In this document: positions 1 through 8,221 of the stretch, piece by piece
Numbering within the stretch: the stretch's first letter is position 1
How the letters are laid out: every line of letters begins with the position of its first letter
Source of the DNA: Prevotella sp. UBA3294
GTDB taxonomy: Bacteria > Bacteroidota > Bacteroidia > Bacteroidales > Bacteroidaceae
Length of the DNA stretch: 16,193 bases
Direction of reading: 5' to 3'
Assembly: GCA_002361535.1 (NCBI GenBank)
Contig: DETG01000027.1
Coordinates: 21,263 to 37,455 of the forward strand
The notes under the pieces: generated by a model
Told to the model about the DNA's origin: nothing
The model's database searches: none
The model's input: the letters and a program-made list of their open reading frames with translations, nothing else
Made by a program: the position numbers and the translations under genes

Positions 1-1107
1 GGTACATCGGTGAACATGAATGCCAATGAGGTGATTGCTAACCGTGCTCTTGAAATCATGGGATATGAGAAAGGCGATTATCAGCACTGTTATCCCAATG
101 ACCATTGTAACTGTGGACAGTCAACGAACGATGTTTATCCAACAACTATCCGCTTGGCTTTGATTCGCATGAACAAGAGTCTGGTGGCCAGTCTGACGGG
201 TTTGATCAGTGCCCTGCGTTACAAAGGTGAGGAGTTCAAGGACTGCATCAAGATGGGACGTACCCAGTTGCAGGATGCCGTTCCTATGACCAGCGGTCAG
301 GAGTTCAATGCTTACGCCAACAACTTGGAAGAGGAAATCCTGAACCTGGAGCGTAACGTGAAACTGTTGCACGAGATCAATATGGGTGGTACTGCTATCG
401 GTACTGGTCTGAACGCCGTTCCCGGATTTGCCAAACTGTGTGCGGCCAATCTGAGTAAGCTTACAGGCGAAGCATTCGTCAGTGCTGCTGACCTCGTGGA
501 GGCAACACCTGATACGGGTGCTTACGTTAGCTACTCTTCTGCTTTGAAGCGTCTGGCCGTGAAACTCTCCAAGATCTGTAACGACCTCCGACTGATGGCA
601 TCTGGTCCTCGTTGCGGTCTGAATGAGATCAATCTGCCTCCGAAGGCTCCTGGATCATCCATTATGCCGGGTAAGGTGAACCCCGTGATTCCCGAGGTTG
701 TCAACCAGGTATGCTTCAAGGTGATCGGTAACGACACCACTGTGAGCTTCGCTGCTGAGGCCGGTCAGCTCCAGCTGAACGTGATGGAGCCTGTAATCAC
801 CGAGGCTTTGATCGAGAGTCTTACTTGGATGAAGAATGCTATCGACACCCTCACAGAGGAGTGTATCCTTGGTATTACCGTGAACAAGGAGCGTTGCTAT
901 GACATGGTGAAGAACTCCATTGGTATTGTAACTGCTCTGAACCCGTATATCGGTTACAAGACCTGTACGAAGGTGGCTAAGGAAGCATTGGAGACCAACC
1001 GTTCGGTGTATGACATTGTATTGGAGAAAGGTTTGATGACTCAAGAAAAACTTGACGAGGCCCTGGATCCGAAGAACATGCTCGTGTCACATAAGTTCAT
1101 CAAGTAA
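1..1107 (+). CDS. aspA: Aspartate ammonia-lyase (aspartase), 5' end missing
   Basis: Catalyses reversible deamination of L-aspartate to fumarate and ammonia in the cytoplasm, feeding fumarate respiration and C4 metabolism. The frame is open from base 1, beginning GTSVNMNANEVIANRALE, the conserved early block of the aspartase/fumarase superfamily. The family signature GSSIMPGKVNP lies at about 652-684; its flexible loop carries the catalytic serine. The block after it (PEVVNQVCFKVIGND, then AEAGQLQLNVMEPVI) matches aspartases more closely than class II fumarases. About 368 residues are present; the family is usually near 470, so roughly the first 100 residues lie outside the window. The internal ATG at 25 should not be taken as the start. 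The gene converges on the malic enzyme gene, and both act on C4 acids. Identity is secure; fumarase is the only serious alternative. Confidence 0.93.
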   Translation, partial: GTSVNMNANEVIANRALEIMGYEKGDYQHCYPNDHCNCGQSTNDVYPTTIRLALIRMNKSLVASLTGLISALRYKGEEFKDCIKMGRTQLQDAVPMTSGQEFNAYANNLEEEILNLERNVKLLHEINMGGTAIGTGLNAVPGFAKLCAANLSKLTGEAFVSAADLVEATPDTGAYVSYSSALKRLAVKLSKICNDLRLMASGPRCGLNEINLPPKAPGSSIMPGKVNPVIPEVVNQVCFKVIGNDTTVSFAAEAGQLQLNVMEPVITEALIESLTWMKNAIDTLTEECILGITVNKERCYDMVKNSIGIVTALNPYIGYKTCTKVAKEALETNRSVYDIVLEKGLMTQEKLDEALDPKNMLVSHKFIK

Positions 1108-1108
1108 A

Positions 1109-1220
1109 GATGAGAAATGAAAAATGAGAGATGAGAGATATGATTACTATTAGGGCGAAGCACTAAGGCCGGGTCTTGAAGCAAATCATATCTTTCATCT
1201 CTCATTTCTCATCTCTCATC
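1109..1220. repeat. Long inverted repeat of ATGAGA-like units between convergent genes
   Basis: Arms 1109-1145 and 1184-1220 are 37 bases each and match at 34 of 37 positions when one is reverse-complemented; a 38-base loop separates them. Each arm consists largely of short repeats of the type GATGAGA/AATGAGA. It starts one base after the aspA stop and ends five bases before the maeB stop, so it fills the gap between the convergent genes. It could fold in the 3' end of either transcript and act as a bidirectional terminator or stabiliser. There is no clean U-tract, so termination is inference. Confidence 0.7.
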
Positions 1221-1225
1221 TCTCA

Positions 1226-3523
1226 TTATCTCGCATTGATCCGATTCTTGATCTTATCCACATAAGCATCAATCACTGCAACTGCGGTGATATTGACAAC
1301 ATCGCGAACAGAAGAGCCGAAATCGGTGAAATGGATGGGTTTGTTCAATCCCATCTGGATCGGGCCTATAATTTCCACATCTGCATCTAATGCTTGAAGC
1401 ATCTTATATGAAGACCGGGCACTGGTAAGGTTGGGGAAAATCAATGTGTTCACGTCCTTCCCTTTCAGTCGGGTGAACGGATACTGCTGGTCTCGTAACT
1501 CTTTATCAAGGGCAAAACCTAACTGAATCTCTCCATCGATCACCAGGTCAGGATATGACTCTTGCATCTTTTCCACAGCCATTCTTACCTTTCTTGTACC
1601 TTCGCTTCCATCGCTTCCAAAGTTTGAGTGGCTCACCATGGCGATGTTCGGTTTTTCGTTGAAGAATCGCACTGCTGTGGCAGAGAGCTTAGCAATGTCG
1701 ATAAGTACATCGGTTGTTGGGTTCGCGTTCACCAGTGTATCAGCAATATAAAGTGTTCCTTTCGGTGAGTTGATGATATGCATCGTACCGAAATGTTTGA
1801 ACTCCGGACGGATACCGATTACTTCCTTGGCTACCTTGATCGTATTTGAATATTTCGTATATAGACCGGTGATGAAAGCGTCGGCTTCGCCTGTCTCTAC
1901 CATCATCATTCCGAAATAATTGCGCTCGAACATCTTGTCGTTGGCTTCCTGGAAGGTGTAGCCGTCACGCTGCCGTTTCTCCGTTAGGATGCGCGCATAC
2001 CTTTCACGTCGTTCTTGCTCACGAGGATGACGAAGGTTCACTATTTCCACACCCTCAAGGTTCAGGTCAAGTGATTTGGCAAGTTTTTCGATCGTTTCCT
2101 CATTACCCAAAAGAACAGGTTGGCAGATTCCTTCCGCTTTTGCCTGTACTGCGGCTTTCAGCATGGTGGGGTGGACAGCCTCGGCGAACACTACTCGTTG
2201 AGGATGGGCAGCAGCTGTGGCATAAAGTTTCTGAGTGAGTTTCGTCTCTTGTCCTAACAAGACAGACAAGGAATTTTTGTAGTCATCCCAGTCGGTAATC
2301 TCCTTACGAGCCACACCACTATCGATAGCAGCTTTGGCAACGGCTGCAGAAACCTCTGTGATCAAACGTGGATCCACAGGTTTCGGGATGAAGTAGTCGC
2401 GACCAAAGGTAAGGTTGTTCACCTTATAAACATCATTCACCACATCAGGAACAGGTTGCTTTGCCAAATCAGCAATAGCATGAACGGCGGCTAACTTCAT
2501 TTCTTCGTTGATAGCTGTGGCATGTACGTCAAGAGCACCGCGGAAGATATAAGGGAAGCCGATCACGTTATTAATTTGGTTGGGATAGTCGGTACGGCCT
2601 GTTGACATCAACGTGTCGGGACGTGCCTCCATGGCATCCTCATAGGAAATCTCCGGTACGGGGTTAGCCAAGGCGAAGATCACGGGATCCTTAGCCATTG
2701 TCTTGACCATCTCCTTGGTGAGTACATTTCCTTTTGACAAGCCGACGAACACATCGGCTCCATTAACGGCTTCTGCCAACGTATGTACGTCTCTGCGATC
2801 CGTTGCGAAGAATTTCTTTTGGTCGTTCAGATTCTCACGGTCACTGGTGATGACACCTTTCGAGTCGAGCATGAGAATATTCTCTTTCTGGGCACCTAAT
2901 GCCATATACAGTTTTGTACAGGAAATAGCAGCAGCACCCGCGCCATTCACCACGATCTTCACTTTTCTGATGTCCTTTCCGTTCACCTCCAAGGCGTTCT
3001 TCAATCCTGCTGCCGAGATGATGGCCGTACCATGTTGGTCATCGTGCATCACGGGTATGTCGAGGGATTTCTTCAGTCGCTCTTCAATGTAGAAGCATTC
3101 CGGCGCTTTGATGTCCTCAAGGTTGATGCCGCCGAAGGTCGGAGCAATCTTCTCAACAGCTTCGCAGAATTTTACCGGATCTTTCTCATCTACTTCGATA
3201 TCAAAGACATCGATGCCGCCATATATCTTAAAAAGCAGTCCTTTACCTTCCATCACCGGCTTACCACTCATCGCACCGATGTCGCCCAGTCCGAGAACGG
3301 CGGTGCCATTACTGATAACCGCGACTAAGTTACCTTTGTCGGTATATCGATACGCATCGTTGGGGTTCTCCTGAATCTCAAGACAAGGGAAAGCGACTCC
3401 TGGCGAATAGGCCAGACTCAAATCTGTTTGTGTTCGGTAAGCCTTGGTGGGTTTCACTTCAATCTTACCTGGTCTGCCATTCTCGTGATAGGCGAGGGCA
3501 GCTTCTTTAGAAATCTTAACCAT
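1226..3523 (-). CDS. maeB: NADP-dependent malic enzyme with C-terminal phosphotransacetylase-like domain
   Basis: Oxidatively decarboxylates malate to pyruvate with reduction of NAD(P), supplying pyruvate and reducing power. The protein is 765 residues, the usual length for the hybrid MaeB class. The malic-enzyme half (about 1-425) shows YSPGVA at 39-44 (catalytic Tyr region), MEGKG at 91-95 with the likely catalytic Lys94, metal-binding LEDIKAPECF near 135-144, the HDDQHGTA block at 160-167, and a dinucleotide-binding GAGAAA at 194-199. The C-terminal third (about 430-765) is a phosphate acetyl/butyryltransferase-type domain, including KGTLYIADTLVNANP and GPIQMGLNKPIHF. In characterised hybrid enzymes this domain is regulatory, responding to metabolites such as acetyl-CoA, rather than a working transferase. 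Translation starts at the ATG whose complement is 3521-3523, after an A/T-rich leader. The gene diverges from a TetR regulator. Confidence 0.95.
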   Translation of the reverse strand: MVKISKEAALAYHENGRPGKIEVKPTKAYRTQTDLSLAYSPGVAFPCLEIQENPNDAYRYTDKGNLVAVISNGTAVLGLGDIGAMSGKPVMEGKGLLFKIYGGIDVFDIEVDEKDPVKFCEAVEKIAPTFGGINLEDIKAPECFYIEERLKKSLDIPVMHDDQHGTAIISAAGLKNALEVNGKDIRKVKIVVNGAGAAAISCTKLYMALGAQKENILMLDSKGVITSDRENLNDQKKFFATDRRDVHTLAEAVNGADVFVGLSKGNVLTKEMVKTMAKDPVIFALANPVPEISYEDAMEARPDTLMSTGRTDYPNQINNVIGFPYIFRGALDVHATAINEEMKLAAVHAIADLAKQPVPDVVNDVYKVNNLTFGRDYFIPKPVDPRLITEVSAAVAKAAIDSGVARKEITDWDDYKNSLSVLLGQETKLTQKLYATAAAHPQRVVFAEAVHPTMLKAAVQAKAEGICQPVLLGNEETIEKLAKSLDLNLEGVEIVNLRHPREQERRERYARILTEKRQRDGYTFQEANDKMFERNYFGMMMVETGEADAFITGLYTKYSNTIKVAKEVIGIRPEFKHFGTMHIINSPKGTLYIADTLVNANPTTDVLIDIAKLSATAVRFFNEKPNIAMVSHSNFGSDGSEGTRKVRMAVEKMQESYPDLVIDGEIQLGFALDKELRDQQYPFTRLKGKDVNTLIFPNLTSARSSYKMLQALDADVEIIGPIQMGLNKPIHFTDFGSSVRDVVNITAVAVIDAYVDKIKNRINAR

Positions 3524-3577
3524 AAATGTATTTTATAATGATCTACAATCTTTTCACAAGTGATATCCATTAGTCGT

Positions 3578-3599
3578 TTCAGTCACATTACTGACTGAA
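3578..3599. promoter_or_regulatory. Perfect 8+8 inverted repeat, candidate operator between maeB and tetR
   Basis: TTCAGTCA (3578-3585) and TGACTGAA (3592-3599) form a perfect inverted repeat with a 6-base spacer. It lies just downstream of the maeB -7 box, in the expected maeB 5' leader and 150 bases upstream of the tetR start. A second, shorter palindrome, TTGCATGCAA (3606-3615), overlaps the maeB -7 element. The size and symmetry fit a dimeric regulator such as the adjacent TetR protein. The same repeat could instead form a small RNA hairpin. No binding evidence can be seen from sequence alone. Confidence 0.45.
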
Positions 3600-3612
3600 G
3601 TTTTATTGCATG

Positions 3613-3620
3613 CAAAGTTA
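3613..3620 (-). promoter_or_regulatory. Bacteroidetes-type -7 box for maeB
   Basis: The minus strand reads TAACTTTG, a full match to TAnnTTTG. It predicts a transcript start near 3606 and a maeB leader of about 80 bases. I see no clean TTG at the -33 position. Confidence 0.55.
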
Positions 3621-3714
3621 CAAAATATATCTGAATGTGCCATCAGTTTGTGTCTAAAAGTTGCTTTTTTACAGAAAAATCTCTCAAAAGGAATAGTTTT
3701 TGAAAATATATTCT

Positions 3715-3722
3715 TATCTTTG
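3715..3722 (+). promoter_or_regulatory. Bacteroidetes-type -7 box for the TetR gene
   Basis: TATCTTTG matches TAnnTTTG. It predicts a start of transcription near 3729, about 18 bases before the ATG at 3747. It therefore supports that ATG rather than the upstream in-frame ATG at 3606, which would lie before the promoter. The -33 TTG is not obvious. Confidence 0.6.
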
Positions 3723-3746
3723 CAGTGTTATACAAAGGCATTAGAT

Positions 3747-4358
3747 ATGGAAAGGAATGATTCTTCCACGCTCTACCGTCAGGAACTGAAAGGAAAAATT
3801 TTGGCTACGGCCATGTTGTTGTTCGAACAGAAAGGTATCAAGTGCGTGAAGATGGATGACATCGCGAAAGAGTTATCCATCTCCAAGCGAACGTTATATG
3901 AACTTTATGAGAATAAAGAGCAGCTTCTCTATGAGGGGGTGCGCCATCAGTATATGGAGCGCAGTGAATACTTGCGTCATTTTGCTCAGCAGGCAAAAAA
4001 CGAGATGGAGATCGTCATGGAGGCCATTCGCTCGAATCTTCAATACTTAGGTCATATCAACCCTCAGTTCTTCCTTGACATCCACAAGTATGTACGTGTG
4101 CTTGATTTCTTGCAGCAGCAACATGATGAGCAACGCGCCAACTCGATTCATTTCATGGAAAGGGGTGTTGAGCATGGCTATTTTCGTCCAGACGTCAACT
4201 ATGAGATCGTTTCCAGTATGGGTGATGCGGTGATGACCCACATGATGGAGACGAAGATGTATAAAAAGTATCCGATGCGTGATATCTTCAAAAACTATGT
4301 CAATGTCTTGCTTCGCGGCTTGTGCACTGAGAAGGGATTGGCAGAGCTCAGTTTATAA
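3747..4358 (+). CDS. TetR/AcrR-family transcriptional regulator
   Basis: A 203-residue predicted DNA-binding repressor. The N-terminal domain (about 15-65) has the TetR helix-turn-helix pattern: ILATAMLLFEQKG, then VKMDDIAKELSISKRTLYEL, then YENKEQLLYEGV. The C-terminal two thirds is helical and of the variable ligand-binding type; I cannot name an inducer. I place the start at 3747 (MERNDSS) because the promoter -7 box at 3715-3722 lies inside the longer possible reading frame from 3606, and the extra residues look like translated promoter. It is divergent from maeB and could control it through the inverted repeat at 3578-3599, or it could be autoregulatory; both are inference. Its last 6 bases overlap the 3' end of the convergent rsh gene, with no terminator between them. 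Confidence 0.85.
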   Translation: MERNDSSTLYRQELKGKILATAMLLFEQKGIKCVKMDDIAKELSISKRTLYELYENKEQLLYEGVRHQYMERSEYLRHFAQQAKNEMEIVMEAIRSNLQYLGHINPQFFLDIHKYVRVLDFLQQQHDEQRANSIHFMERGVEHGYFRPDVNYEIVSSMGDAVMTHMMETKMYKKYPMRDIFKNYVNVLLRGLCTEKGLAELSL

Positions 4359-6578
4359 TCTCGAGACTTGTTTTACGCCTTTCACTGTTCTTAGTTTCTT
4401 AACCAGTGCCTCCAGTTTGCTGGTGTCTTCCACATTTACCACCAGGTTTCCGCTGAAGAGTCCATCGTGACTGTCGATATTAATACTCCTCATCATTATT
4501 TTTTCTTCTTTGGCGATGATGCTGGTGATGTTGTTCACGATACCGATGTCATCATTGCCGATGATACGCAAGGTCGTGGAATATTGAGCGTTTCCCTTTC
4601 CACTCCATTTCGCCCGAACAATACGGTACCCGAAGCGTTTCCTAAGTTCCGGGGCATTGGGGCAGTCTTTGCGATGTATCTTGATGCCGCCATTCACCGT
4701 GACGAATCCGAACACGTCGTCGCCATAGATGGGGTGACAGCATTTTGCCAGTTGGAAGTCAACACCTTTTAGGTTCTTGTCGATGACGATCACGTCATCG
4801 CTGCCATAGGTCATCTCTTCATCCGGGTGCTCATATACAAATTCCTCCGCACTCTGTGTGGGCAGTGTGGGAGTTGTCCCGTTGTCACGCTGCTGCACTT
4901 CGATATACCGCTCGATCACGTAGTTCATGTCGAGTGTCCCATCTGCCAGTTGTTTGTAAAACTCGCGTGTCTCTTTGATTCCCAATTTCTTGATCAGGTG
5001 ATTCACCGTGCTCTCTTCGATGTCGATCTTCCTGTTCTTCAACCTTCGCTCCAACATCTCTTTAGCCATAGCTCCCTGGCGAACCTGTATGTCTTTCAGG
5101 GCCAGTCGGATCTTTGACTTGGCACGTGAGGTCTTTACAACATTCAGCCAGTCTTGTTTGGGCGTCTGGTTACTGGATGTCATCACTTCCACCTGGTCAC
5201 CAGACTGTAATTGATGTCGGAAAGTCACCACCTTATTATTAATGCGGGCTCCAGTGCATTGGTTTCCTACTCGAGAATGAATATGGTATGCGAAATCCAG
5301 CACGGTGGCACCCTTGGGGAATTTAAGGAGATCGCCCTTAGGTGTGAACACAAACACCTCATCCTCATACAGATCCATTTTGAACTCATCGATCATCTGC
5401 ATGGTATCATCGGTGTTTTCCAAGGCGGCACGAATGCTGTTGAGCCAGTCATCCAAGCCACTCTCGCTTTTCACGCCCTTATATCGCCAATGGGCAGCCA
5501 AGCCTCGTTCGGCCACCTCGTCCATGCGCTCAGTACGGATCTGCACCTCTACCCATTTATTCTCTGGTCCGAGCACGGTGATATGCAAACTCTCGTAACC
5601 GTTGCTTTTGGGAACGGTGAGCCAGTCACGCAGTCGTTTAGGATTCCCTTGATACATGTTGGTGATGATCGCAAAGGCCTGCCAGCAGAGTGCCTTTTCT
5701 GTTTGCGCATTAAACGGTTCCTGCGGTTCTATGATGATACGGATAGCGAACAGGTCGTAGATTCCCTCAAATCCACATTTCTGCTTTTTCATTTTCTGCC
5801 AGATGCTGTGGATGCTTTTTGTACGTCCTTTCATGTGGAAATGTAGTCCTGCCTCGTGTAGCTTCTCATCGATGGGCTTGATGAATTTCTCGATGTAGGC
5901 ATCACGGCTTTTCTTCGTGGCATTGAGTTTTTCCTTGATCATGTAGTAGGCATCGTGCTCCAGATATTTCAGGGAGAGATCCTCCAGTTCGCTCTTCAGT
6001 TTATATAGTCCTAATTTATGAGCAAGGGGAGCATACAGGTAGCTGGCCTCTTCGCTGACCTGTCGTTTGGCCTCTTCGTTTTCGTTGTCGCGGATCTGGC
6101 GCATCAGATTCACCCTGTCGGCGATCATGATCAGGATCACCCGCATATCCTCTGCAAATGACAACAGCAGGTTCCTGAAGTTCTCACTCTCTATCACAGG
6201 ATTCTTTTTATATAACTCCTGGATACGTACCAGTCCTCGGATAATCGTGGCTACGGGAAGTCCGTACTCTTTCTCAATCTGTGCAAGGAGAGTCTGGTCG
6301 TTGATAACCATGGTGTAGAGCAAGATGGCCATCACCCCGTCGCGTTTCAGTCCTTCCTCGTCCACGGCTATCATGGCAGTGCGCAAACTTTGCAGGATTG
6401 GATTCAGACCGAACACATCGCGATGAAGGGTGTCACTTTCCATCGACATGCTGAGGTTTTTACGCATCCGATGTTCATCACACTCTTGAAGTGAGGCACC
6501 GAGTTTCCCCACCAAATCGTTCATTAACGACAGTGACTCGGACTTTTCATCTTCTGTAAATAGCAGTATCTCATTCAT
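4353..6578 (-). CDS. relA: RelA/SpoT-family (p)ppGpp synthetase with degenerate hydrolase domain
   Basis: Long RSH protein of the stringent response, 741 residues, normal family length. The (p)ppGpp synthetase domain (about 245-367) is well kept: GRTKSIHSIWQKM, YDLFAIRIII, NGYESLHI, EVQIRTERMD and GLAAHWRYK. It is followed by a TGS domain (about 406-468), a helical region, a zinc-finger-type CC block (AKCCHPIYGDD, then IHRKDCP, 611-640) and a C-terminal ACT domain (667-741). The N-terminal HD hydrolase domain is degenerate: the HP usually found at the first metal ligand reads NP (59-60), and the usual LLHDxxED block reads LLYTMVIND (86-94). Hydrolysis is therefore probably lost, giving a RelA-like synthetase. 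The symbol reflects that inference; a generic rsh label is equally fair. The start ATG (complement of 6576-6578) follows a good -7 box. Confidence 0.92.
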   Translation of the reverse strand: MNEILLFTEDEKSESLSLMNDLVGKLGASLQECDEHRMRKNLSMSMESDTLHRDVFGLNPILQSLRTAMIAVDEEGLKRDGVMAILLYTMVINDQTLLAQIEKEYGLPVATIIRGLVRIQELYKKNPVIESENFRNLLLSFAEDMRVILIMIADRVNLMRQIRDNENEEAKRQVSEEASYLYAPLAHKLGLYKLKSELEDLSLKYLEHDAYYMIKEKLNATKKSRDAYIEKFIKPIDEKLHEAGLHFHMKGRTKSIHSIWQKMKKQKCGFEGIYDLFAIRIIIEPQEPFNAQTEKALCWQAFAIITNMYQGNPKRLRDWLTVPKSNGYESLHITVLGPENKWVEVQIRTERMDEVAERGLAAHWRYKGVKSESGLDDWLNSIRAALENTDDTMQMIDEFKMDLYEDEVFVFTPKGDLLKFPKGATVLDFAYHIHSRVGNQCTGARINNKVVTFRHQLQSGDQVEVMTSSNQTPKQDWLNVVKTSRAKSKIRLALKDIQVRQGAMAKEMLERRLKNRKIDIEESTVNHLIKKLGIKETREFYKQLADGTLDMNYVIERYIEVQQRDNGTTPTLPTQSAEEFVYEHPDEEMTYGSDDVIVIDKNLKGVDFQLAKCCHPIYGDDVFGFVTVNGGIKIHRKDCPNAPELRKRFGYRIVRAKWSGKGNAQYSTTLRIIGNDDIGIVNNITSIIAKEEKIMMRSINIDSHDGLFSGNLVVNVEDTSKLEALVKKLRTVKGVKQVSRL

Positions 6579-6621
6579 ATCGTGGCTTCTTTTTTAGTCA
6601 TCATTTGTTTCTCTTAGTTTG

Positions 6622-6629
6622 CAAAGATA
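6622..6629 (-). promoter_or_regulatory. Bacteroidetes-type -7 box for the RSH gene
   Basis: The minus strand reads TATCTTTG, a full TAnnTTTG match, 43 bases before the start codon. It implies a leader of about 35 bases. It is arranged back to back with the esterase promoter, with 63 bases between the two -7 boxes. Confidence 0.6.
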
Positions 6630-6668
6630 CTAACTTTTTCTCGATTCCAGCTCATAACGTCTGTTTTT

Positions 6669-6700
6669 TTTGGTAGTTGTAAAACAAATTATTATCTTTG
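6669..6700 (+). promoter_or_regulatory. Full Bacteroidetes promoter of the esterase gene
   Basis: TTTG at 6669-6672 is followed by 20 bases and then TATCTTTG at 6693-6700, the expected -33/-7 pair with standard spacing. The start of transcription would be near 6707, leaving a leader of about 38 A/T-rich bases before the ATG at 6745. Confidence 0.75.
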
Positions 6701-6744
6701 CAGAAAATTCACACAACTTATTTATCAACATTTAATCAATCAAG

Positions 6745-8181
6745 ATGAAGAAATTATTGTTATTTGGTCTGTTGCTGTTGACCATGGTCATGCAGGCACA
6801 GACGGCAAGGAAGTTCACATTGAATCTGACAGCTGATGCGAAGGCCCAGATGGTATGTTTCCTCCCCGAACAGAGTTCAGGTAAGGCGATTGTCGGTGTG
6901 CCCGGTGGTGGCTATTCGGTGTTGTCGAACACCCACGAGGGCTATCTGGCTTCAGAGTGGTTGAACAAGCAGGGCATTGCCTATTTCGTGGTAAACTACA
7001 GACTGCCAAATGGTGACCGCACGTTACCGATCAGTGATGTGGAGAATGCTTTCCGTATCGTTCGCGACTCAGCGAGCATCTGGGGTATCAACCCTCGCGA
7101 TGTGGGCATCATGGGCTTTTCGGCAGGAGGACATTTAGCTTCTGTCATCTCCACTCATTCTGCCTACGAGGTTCGTCCGGATTTCACCATCTTGTTCTAT
7201 CCTGTCATCTCCATGGATGAGCGAGTCTCCCATCAATGGTCATGCCGTAACTTCTTGGGTGAGGGGCAGAAAGATCCTGCTTTGGTGCATGATTTCTCTA
7301 CACAGAACGCTGTGAAACGTCATCTCACGCCGCCTGCTGTGATTATCATGGCCAATGATGACCGTCTTGTTCCGCCGGTGACGAATGGTATTGCTTATTA
7401 TTCTGCGATGCGCAATGCAGGAAATGAGTGTAGTATGTTCATCTACCCATCAGGTGATCATGGTTTCGGTTTCGGCACTTGGTTCAAGTATCACGACCAA
7501 CTGCTCACCGATTTAGGCAATTGGCTACGTGATCGCCATACTCCTCAGCCTGGCGCTATTCGTGTGGCATGTATCGGTAATAGTATCACCGACGGTCATG
7601 GTATCGACATGGCTACGCAGCATGGCTATCCCGCCCTCTTACAGAAAAAGCTTGGTAATGGTTATTGGGTGAAGAACTTTGGCGTGAGTGCCCGGACGAT
7701 GCTGAACGAGGGTGACTTCCCATATATGAATGAAACGGCGTGGAAGGATGCACTGGCTTTCCAGCCGGATATCGTCATCATCAAATTAGGAACAAACGAT
7801 TCCAAACCCCATAACTGGAAACATGGGGAGGCTTTCAAACACGATCTCGAACAGATGATTACATCCTTGAATCCCTCGCTCAACCAGCCTGAGAAGAAAT
7901 TGCGGAAGAAGAAGGCTGTTCTTGCACAGACCAAACCGCAGATCATTCTGTGCACACCGATCCCCGCATTTAAGTCATCTTGGGATATCAATGACTCCGT
8001 CATCACCAACGAGATCATTCCTATCCAGCAAGAGGTGGCGAAAAAATATGGACTTCAGGTGATCGATCTCCATACGCTTTTTGCCGATGGCGCCAATCTT
8101 GTGCAACCCGATGGCATTCATCCTAACGAACGGGGTGTTCAGCGCATGGCTGATATTATTGGGGAAGCCTTGAAGAAATAA
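6745..8181 (+). CDS. Secreted two-domain esterase: alpha/beta hydrolase fused to SGNH/GDSL hydrolase
   Basis: A 478-residue exported protein with a signal peptide (1-20, ending MQAQT). The first module (about 25-265) is an alpha/beta hydrolase: oxyanion-type PGGGY (53-57), nucleophile in GFSAGG (Ser126), acidic residue in ANDDRLVPP (Asp205 or Asp206), and His239 in GDHGFG. The second module (about 272-478) is an SGNH hydrolase: block I IGNSITDG (Ser280), block II Gly in NFGVSAR (Gly313), block III LGTND (Asn351), block V DGIHPNE (Asp456, His459). Both active sites look complete, so two ester-cleaving activities in one chain are likely. In gut Bacteroidetes such enzymes commonly de-acetylate plant polysaccharides such as xylan; the substrate here is inference because no glycoside hydrolase or SusC/D pair is adjacent. 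It appears monocistronic, with its own promoter and terminator. Confidence 0.9.
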   Translation: MKKLLLFGLLLLTMVMQAQTARKFTLNLTADAKAQMVCFLPEQSSGKAIVGVPGGGYSVLSNTHEGYLASEWLNKQGIAYFVVNYRLPNGDRTLPISDVENAFRIVRDSASIWGINPRDVGIMGFSAGGHLASVISTHSAYEVRPDFTILFYPVISMDERVSHQWSCRNFLGEGQKDPALVHDFSTQNAVKRHLTPPAVIIMANDDRLVPPVTNGIAYYSAMRNAGNECSMFIYPSGDHGFGFGTWFKYHDQLLTDLGNWLRDRHTPQPGAIRVACIGNSITDGHGIDMATQHGYPALLQKKLGNGYWVKNFGVSARTMLNEGDFPYMNETAWKDALAFQPDIVIIKLGTNDSKPHNWKHGEAFKHDLEQMITSLNPSLNQPEKKLRKKKAVLAQTKPQIILCTPIPAFKSSWDINDSVITNEIIPIQQEVAKKYGLQVIDLHTLFADGANLVQPDGIHPNERGVQRMADIIGEALKK

Positions 8182-8221
8182 TCAGGTGAAGTTGTGGAAT
8201 GGATTTTTTATACCATATCAC

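Noticed and set aside
655..1044. Antisense open frame inside aspA
   Set aside because: It overlaps the conserved aspartase signature region and is best explained as a coding shadow.
1109..1220. CRISPR-like array from repeated ATGAGA units
   Set aside because: The units are 6-8 bases, degenerate, without spacers, and arranged as one inverted repeat; no cas gene is present.
3606..3746. N-terminal extension of the TetR protein from an ATG at 3606
   Set aside because: The extension spans the -7 box at 3715-3722 and translates A/T-rich promoter DNA; the TetR domain begins naturally after the ATG at 3747.
5211..5846. Long open frame (211 codons) on the plus strand inside the RSH gene
   Set aside because: It lies fully antisense to well-conserved synthetase and TGS sequence and shows no domain, start signal or promoter.
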